DNA of 9,994 bases, from positions 1 through 9,994 of the forward strand of contig CADBQE010000237.1 in the NCBI GenBank assembly GCA_902796695.1. Reading direction: 5' to 3'. Origin of the DNA: an uncultured Lachnospiraceae bacterium (GTDB lineage Bacteria; Bacillota; Clostridia; Lachnospirales; Lachnospiraceae). Position numbers and translations under genes: made by a program. The notes beneath the pieces are model-generated. The model was not told the origin of the DNA. It did no database searches and saw only the letters and a list, made by a program, of their open reading frames with translations. Below are positions 6,077 through 9,994 of the stretch, one piece after another. Position 1 is the stretch's first letter, and each line of letters begins with the position of its first letter.

Positions 6077-7660
6077 ATGAAAACAATCAGTTTGAGAAAC
6101 CTTGGCATTATCAACACCCTGGGCGTGTACCGCAACCTGACGCCTGCTGAGCTGACGGAAGAAGCGTTGCTGCGCGGGGAAGGCATTCTGAGCCGGACCG
6201 GAGCTCTGGTCGTTGATACGGGCAAATATACCGGCCGGTCTCCGGAAGATAAATTTATAGTGGACGTTCCGAAAATTCATGATAAAATAGCCTGGGGGAA
6301 AGTGAACCGCCCTATTTCGCTTGAGAAATACAAGGCGATCCGGGCCAAAATGACGGCTTACCTGCAGAACCGCGAACTGTATGTGTTTGACGGGTTCGCC
6401 GGCGCCGATCCGATCTGCACCAAGAAATTCCGCATTGTGAACGAACTGGCCAGCCAGAACCTGTTCATCCACCAGCTGCTGATCCGTCCGACGGAAGAAC
6501 AGCTGAACAATTTCGGCAAACCGGACTTCACCATCATCGTGGCGCCCGGCTTCCACTGCGACGCGAAGGCCGACGGCGTACACAGCGAAGCGGCCATTCT
6601 GGTCAACTATACGGACAAGGAAGTTCTGATCGCCGGCTCCGCCTACGCGGGCGAGATCAAGAAGAGCGTCTTCTCCGTCATGAACTTCCTGATGCCGCAG
6701 GAAGGCGTGCTGCCGATGCACTGCTCCGCCAATATGGATCCGGAAACGCACGAGACCGCTATTTTCTTCGGCCTCTCCGGCACGGGCAAGACCACCCTGT
6801 CCGCGGATCCGAACCGCAAGCTGATCGGCGATGACGAGCACGGCTGGTCCGAGCGCGGCGTCTTCAACTTTGAAGGCGGCTGCTACGCCAAGTGCATCAA
6901 TCTGGAAGAAGAGCACGAACCCGAGATCTACCACGCCATCCGCTTCGGCGCCCTGGTGGAAAACGTGACCATCGACGAAAACACCAGAGAACTGGACTTT
7001 AACGATGCGAGCAAGACCGAAAACACCCGTGTCGGCTACCCCATCGAATACATTGACAACGCGCAGATCCCCGGCGTGGGCGGCATTCCGAAGGTTGTGA
7101 TCTTCCTGACCGCGGACGCCTTCGGCGTTCTGCCTCCCATTTCCCGCCTGGACAAGAACGCCGCCATGTATCACTTCGTGACCGGCTTTACCTCCAAGCT
7201 GGCCGGCACGGAACGCGGCGTCAAGGAACCCCAGCCCACGTTCTCGACCCTCTTCGGCGAACCGTTCATGCCGATGGATCCGGAAGTCTACGCGAAGATG
7301 CTGGGCGAGAAGCTCGACAAATACGGCACCCGCGTCTATCTGGTCAATACCGGCTGGTCCGGCGGTTCCTACGGCACCGGCTCCCGCATGAAGCTCTCTT
7401 ACACCCGCGCCATGGTCACCGCCGCCCTGAACGGGGAACTGGAAAAAGCGGAGTACAGACATGACGAAGTCTTTAACCTGGACGTGCCGCAGAGCTGCCC
7501 CGGCGTTCCTTCGGAGATCATGAATCCCCGCGACACCTGGGCGGACAAGAAAGCCTATGACGAAACGGCTGCCAGACTGGCCGGCATGTTCCGCGACAAT
7601 TTTGCGGCCAAGTATCCGCATATGGCTAAGGAGATCGTGGAAGCGGGCCCCCGCGCATAA
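6077..7660 (+). CDS. pckA: Phosphoenolpyruvate carboxykinase (ATP)
   Basis: A cytoplasmic enzyme that interconverts oxaloacetate + ATP with phosphoenolpyruvate + CO2 + ADP. In anaerobes it may run in either direction (gluconeogenesis, or CO2-fixing succinate formation). Seen: 527 residues, the normal length of the ATP-dependent class. RSPEDKF (54-60) matches the substrate-binding Arg region. GLSGTGKTT (232-240) is the P-loop, LIGDDEHGW (249-257) the second kinase motif with metal-binding Asp, and FNFEGGCYAKCINL (263-276), GFTSKLAGTE (370-379) and NTGWSGGSYGTGSR (424-437) are characteristic of the class. No key residue appears lost. The start is supported by GGGAGG 5 nt upstream. The gene has its own promoter overlapping a palindrome and diverges from an XRE regulator gene, implying dedicated control rather than the CBS-domain regulator CcpN known from Bacillus. 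Confidence 0.97.
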   Translation: MKTISLRNLGIINTLGVYRNLTPAELTEEALLRGEGILSRTGALVVDTGKYTGRSPEDKFIVDVPKIHDKIAWGKVNRPISLEKYKAIRAKMTAYLQNRELYVFDGFAGADPICTKKFRIVNELASQNLFIHQLLIRPTEEQLNNFGKPDFTIIVAPGFHCDAKADGVHSEAAILVNYTDKEVLIAGSAYAGEIKKSVFSVMNFLMPQEGVLPMHCSANMDPETHETAIFFGLSGTGKTTLSADPNRKLIGDDEHGWSERGVFNFEGGCYAKCINLEEEHEPEIYHAIRFGALVENVTIDENTRELDFNDASKTENTRVGYPIEYIDNAQIPGVGGIPKVVIFLTADAFGVLPPISRLDKNAAMYHFVTGFTSKLAGTERGVKEPQPTFSTLFGEPFMPMDPEVYAKMLGEKLDKYGTRVYLVNTGWSGGSYGTGSRMKLSYTRAMVTAALNGELEKAEYRHDEVFNLDVPQSCPGVPSEIMNPRDTWADKKAYDETAARLAGMFRDNFAAKYPHMAKEIVEAGPRA

Positions 7661-7680
7661 ACACAGATCCCGATGAACAG

Positions 7681-7701
7681 GGGAGGGCGCCCCGCCCTCC
7701 C
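7681..7701 (+). other. GC-rich hairpin after pckA, no U-tract
   Basis: GGGAGGGC (7681-7688) pairs perfectly with GCCCTCCC (7694-7701) around the loop GCCCC. A C-rich stretch, not a T-run, follows, so it is at best a weak or factor-assisted terminator. It starts 20 nt after the pckA stop. No convincing promoter is seen between it and the next gene, so the downstream genes may depend on read-through from pckA or on a promoter inside pckA. Confidence 0.5.
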
Positions 7702-7741
7702 TCACCCCCTTCCCGGGCAACAGGACAGAAGAGGAGAAAGT

Positions 7742-8122
7742 ATGGACAACGAACTGCTCAAATCAGTTCATATCGTTTCGGAATCCCCCGGTTCCGGCAC
7801 CGTTTACGCGGCGGATGACGTGTTCTCCACCGTGGTAGGCATCAACGCGTCCGATGTGGACGGCGTTCTGGGCCTGTCGGACCTCAATACCGGAGAACTG
7901 ATCACGAAGCTGAACAACAAATCGCTTGCCAAGGCCCTGCGCTTTGACTTTTCGGACGAAAACGCCGTATCGGTGCTGGTCGGCATTATTGTGACGGCCG
8001 GTTCCAACCTGCTGGGTGTCAGCCAGGCCGTTCAGAACAAAGTGGCCGCCGCCGTGCAGGATATGATCGGCATTCCCCTGACGGCCGTGAACATTCAGAT
8101 CTCCGATGTGAGAAGCAGGTGA
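7742..8122 (+). CDS. Asp23/Gls24-family (YqhY-like) protein
   Basis: A 126-residue member of the Asp23/Gls24 (DUF322) family. Members are small proteins linked to envelope stress or, for YqhY of Bacillus, to control of acetyl-CoA carboxylase; the role here is not known. Seen: VFSTVVGINASDVDGVLGLSD (near residues 27-47) matches the family core in which a short helix precedes an xxVDGVxGL turn. A hydrophobic strand SVLVGIIVTAGSNLLGVS (77-94) follows, then helix AVQNKVAAAVQDMIGIPLTAVNIQISDVR to the end. The ATG at 7742 has GAGGAG (7731-7736) 5 nt upstream; an in-frame ATG at 7673 would add a Pro/Arg-rich extension encoded by the hairpin region and is rejected. The stop lies 8 nt before the nusB start, matching the common Firmicutes order yqhY-nusB. 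Confidence 0.88.
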   Translation: MDNELLKSVHIVSESPGSGTVYAADDVFSTVVGINASDVDGVLGLSDLNTGELITKLNNKSLAKALRFDFSDENAVSVLVGIIVTAGSNLLGVSQAVQNKVAAAVQDMIGIPLTAVNIQISDVRSR

Positions 8123-8130
8123 ACCCCGCT

Positions 8131-8625
8131 ATGACTGAAATGGAAAAAGATAAGCCGGTGGATCCGAAGATCGCCGCGTACCGGCAGCGGCGGCGCTTTG
8201 TCTTCGAACAGTTATTTATGTGCCAGTTTTATCCGTCCGAGGAGATCGACGGCCAGCTGGACAATTTAGTGCACAATGAAGATCTGATGGCGGAGCTGGA
8301 AGAAAACGACCTTTCCGCGGAGGAGATTCAGGCCCTGCGGGAAAAAGCCGCCGCGGTCATGGCCCGCCGGGAAGAACTGGATGCCCGGATCGATGAAGTG
8401 GCTACCGGCTGGAAGACCTCGCGCATGGGCCGCACGGAGCTTTCCCTGCTGCGGCAGGCCCTGTACGAGATCCTGTACGAAGGAGATTCGGTCCCCTACC
8501 GCGTCGCCATCAATGAAGCAGTCGAAATGGCCAAGATCTACGGAGGTCCCGACGCCCCCGGATTTGTAAACGGCGTCCTGGGCCGGCTCGTGCGGAGCAT
8601 GGGTCTGGCGGAGAGTGAGACCTGA
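8131..8625 (+). CDS. nusB: Transcription antitermination factor NusB
   Basis: An RNA-binding all-helical protein that, with NusE (ribosomal protein S10), binds boxA RNA and supports rRNA transcription. Seen: 164 residues. A basic N-terminal helix AYRQRRRFVFEQLFMCQFY (17-34) corresponds to the family's R-x-x-A-x-x-x-L-F helix. After an acidic middle part comes the C-terminal signature: W94, LSLLRQALYEILY (105-117), VPYRVAINEAVEMAKIYG (121-138) and FVNGVLGRL (145-153). The middle is somewhat longer than in typical NusB (about 130-145 residues), with an acidic insertion near 50-80. The start at ATG 8131 is preferred because AGGTGA (8117-8122) lies 8 nt upstream; a GTG at 8119, overlapping the previous stop as GTGA, is the alternative and would add four residues. 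Probably co-transcribed with the Asp23-family gene and dxs. Confidence 0.93.
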   Translation: MTEMEKDKPVDPKIAAYRQRRRFVFEQLFMCQFYPSEEIDGQLDNLVHNEDLMAELEENDLSAEEIQALREKAAAVMARREELDARIDEVATGWKTSRMGRTELSLLRQALYEILYEGDSVPYRVAINEAVEMAKIYGGPDAPGFVNGVLGRLVRSMGLAESET

Positions 8626-8637
8626 GCATCTGACAGT

Positions 8638-9994
8638 ATGAGTATTCTGGAACAGATCGAAAAGACCGGCGATATCAAGAAGATAGCGCCGCAGGACTAT
8701 GAGGCCCTGGCGGCGGAGATCCGCCGGTTTTTGATCCATAAAGTCAGTTTGACGGGAGGCCATCTGGCCTCTAATTTGGGTACCGTGGAACTGACCATGG
8801 CGCTGCATATCGTATTTGATCCCCCGCATGACAAACTGATTTTTGACGTCGGCCATCAGACCTATACCCATAAGCTCCTGACCGGCCGGAAGGAAGGCTT
8901 CGATACGCTGCGCCGCTACGGCGGCATGAGCGGCTTCCCGAAAACCGCGGAAAGCGACTGCGACGTCTTCAATACCGGACACAGCTCCACTTCCCTTTCC
9001 ACGGGCCTTGGCCTGGCGGAGGCCCGCACGCTTTCCGGAGAGGACTACGCGGTGGTCTGCGTGATCGGCGACGGCTCCATGACCGGCGGACTGGCTTTTG
9101 AAGCCCTGAACAACGCGGGGCAGGTCAAAGGCAATTTTATTATCATCATCAACGACAACAACAAATCCATCGGCGACAACGTGGGCGGCATGTCGAATAC
9201 GTTCCAGAGCCTCAGGACCGCGCCGCGCTACAACCGCATGAAGCAGAAGGTGAAGACCGCGCTGGACCGGATCCCCACGGTGGGCGGCGTCATGGTGCGG
9301 AATATCGGCCGCGCCAAAGAAGCCGTCAAGCAGATCCTCCTGCCCAATATGTATTTCGAGTCCATGGGCCTGACCTATCTGGGCCCCACGGACGGCCACA
9401 ACATGAAAGCGCTGATCCGCACGCTCCGCAATGCCAGACGGCTGGACCGTCCCGTCGTCGTGCACGTGGTCACGGAAAAAGGCCGGGGCTATTCCTTTGC
9501 CGAACAGGACCCCGAGCGCTTCCACGGCATTGATGCCTTTGATGTGCAGACGGGTGTTTCCCTGAACCCGAAGAAGAGAAGCTATACGGACGAGATCGCC
9601 GACGGCATGCTGCGCCTGGGCGAAAAAAGCAGCCGGGTCTGCGCGATCACGGCCGCCATGGCTTCCGGAACCGGACTGATCCCGTTCCAGCAGGCGTTCC
9701 CCGACCGCTTTTTCGACGTCGGGATCGCGGAACAGCACGCGGTCGCGTTTGCCGCAGGCCTGGCGAAGGGGGGCTTCAAGCCTTACGTCTGCATTTATTC
9801 CACTTTTCTGCAGCGCGCCTACGACCAGATCATCCATGACGTAGCCCTGCAGGCGCTGCCGGTGACCTTCCTGATCGATCGGGCGGGCCTGGTCGGCGCC
9901 GACGGCCCCACGCATCACGGCATGCTGGACGGGGGCTTCCTGCAGACCGTTCCCGGCCTCACGATCCTGGCGCCCCGCGACGGCGCGGAACTGC
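8638..9994 (+). CDS. dxs: 1-Deoxy-D-xylulose-5-phosphate synthase (3' end missing)
   Basis: A thiamine-diphosphate enzyme that condenses pyruvate and glyceraldehyde 3-phosphate to start the MEP isoprenoid pathway; it also feeds thiamine and pyridoxal synthesis. Seen: 452 codons are present and the frame is still open at the end, so roughly the last 170 residues of a usual 620 are missing. Motifs: GGHLASNLG (40-48), GHQTYTHKLLTGR (72-84), TGHSSTSLS (113-121), the thiamine-diphosphate motif GDGSMTGG (144-151) with INDNNKS (171-177), GPTDGHN (249-255), AAMASGTGL (339-347), the catalytic Glu365 in GIAEQHAV and DRAGLVGADGPTHHG (414-428). ATG 8638 is the only possible in-frame start, since the nusB stop TGA at 8623-8625 is in the same frame. 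No good ribosome binding site is visible in the 12-nt gap, so translation is probably coupled to nusB. Confidence 0.96.
   Translation, partial: MSILEQIEKTGDIKKIAPQDYEALAAEIRRFLIHKVSLTGGHLASNLGTVELTMALHIVFDPPHDKLIFDVGHQTYTHKLLTGRKEGFDTLRRYGGMSGFPKTAESDCDVFNTGHSSTSLSTGLGLAEARTLSGEDYAVVCVIGDGSMTGGLAFEALNNAGQVKGNFIIIINDNNKSIGDNVGGMSNTFQSLRTAPRYNRMKQKVKTALDRIPTVGGVMVRNIGRAKEAVKQILLPNMYFESMGLTYLGPTDGHNMKALIRTLRNARRLDRPVVVHVVTEKGRGYSFAEQDPERFHGIDAFDVQTGVSLNPKKRSYTDEIADGMLRLGEKSSRVCAITAAMASGTGLIPFQQAFPDRFFDVGIAEQHAVAFAAGLAKGGFKPYVCIYSTFLQRAYDQIIHDVALQALPVTFLIDRAGLVGADGPTHHGMLDGGFLQTVPGLTILAPRDGAEL

Noticed and set aside
6056..7720. 554-codon open frame antisense to the whole of pckA
   Set aside because: Composition is that of a mirror of GC3-rich codons (His/Gly/Val/Arg-rich, no domain); the + strand gene is unmistakable.
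8266..9918. 550-codon open frame antisense to nusB and dxs
   Set aside because: Same codon-bias artefact; no recognisable domain and it opposes two clear genes.
1..9994. CRISPR array, tRNA, riboswitch, insertion sequence or prophage signal
   Set aside because: No regularly spaced repeats, cloverleaf, conserved aptamer or transposase-like sequence could be made out; the only direct repeats are the short linker repeats at 1-69.

Overview
The window (about 10 kb, GC-rich, strong synonymous bias toward C/G-ending codons) looks like a chromosomal segment of a Gram-positive anaerobe of the Bacillota, most likely class Clostridia. The reasons are strong AGGAGG-type ribosome binding sites, lipoprotein signal peptides followed by Thr/Pro/Ala-rich linkers, an ATP-type PEP carboxykinase, and an Asp23/Gls24-family gene directly before nusB, a Firmicutes arrangement. 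Genus cannot be told from the sequence. No tRNA, rRNA, CRISPR array, transposase or phage gene is visible.

Region 1 (1-5511, + strand) is a five-gene cluster. It holds (i) a 5'-truncated gamma-glutamyltransferase with a Pro/Thr-rich N-terminal linker; (ii) a lipoprotein with an alpha/beta domain that resembles, from memory, DUF6305; (iii) a DctM-like (TRAP large subunit type) permease; (iv) a 51-residue two-helix membrane protein with an excellent ribosome binding site; and (v) an exported or membrane-anchored zinc hydrolase of the succinylglutamate desuccinylase/aspartoacylase (M14-like) type. A bidirectional terminator ends it. All enzymes are predicted to act outside the membrane, so the simplest reading is a scavenging module: gamma-glutamyl and/or N-acyl amino acid compounds are split at the cell surface and an acidic product is taken up. 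No conventional DctP receptor or DctQ subunit is seen, which makes the lipoprotein and the 51-residue protein candidates for those roles. This is the most interesting part of the window.

Region 2 (5530-7660) is a divergent pair: a small XRE-type helix-turn-helix regulator on the - strand and pckA (ATP-dependent PEP carboxykinase) on the + strand. Both have good sigma-70-like promoters, placed back to back. A perfect 10-bp inverted repeat (TTTTCCGAAA, 8-nt spacer, TTTCGGAAAA) lies between the two -35 boxes and covers that of pckA. This suggests an autoregulated repressor or activator that also controls gluconeogenesis.

Region 3 (7661-9994, + strand) is a housekeeping run: an Asp23/Gls24-family protein, nusB and dxs (first step of the MEP isoprenoid pathway, cut off by the window end). 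The genes folD, xseA, xseB and ispA, which often lie between nusB and dxs in Firmicutes, are absent here. GC-rich hairpins without U-tracts sit in three of the intergenic gaps (before the lipoprotein, the permease and the Asp23 gene) and may tune transcript stability or expression.
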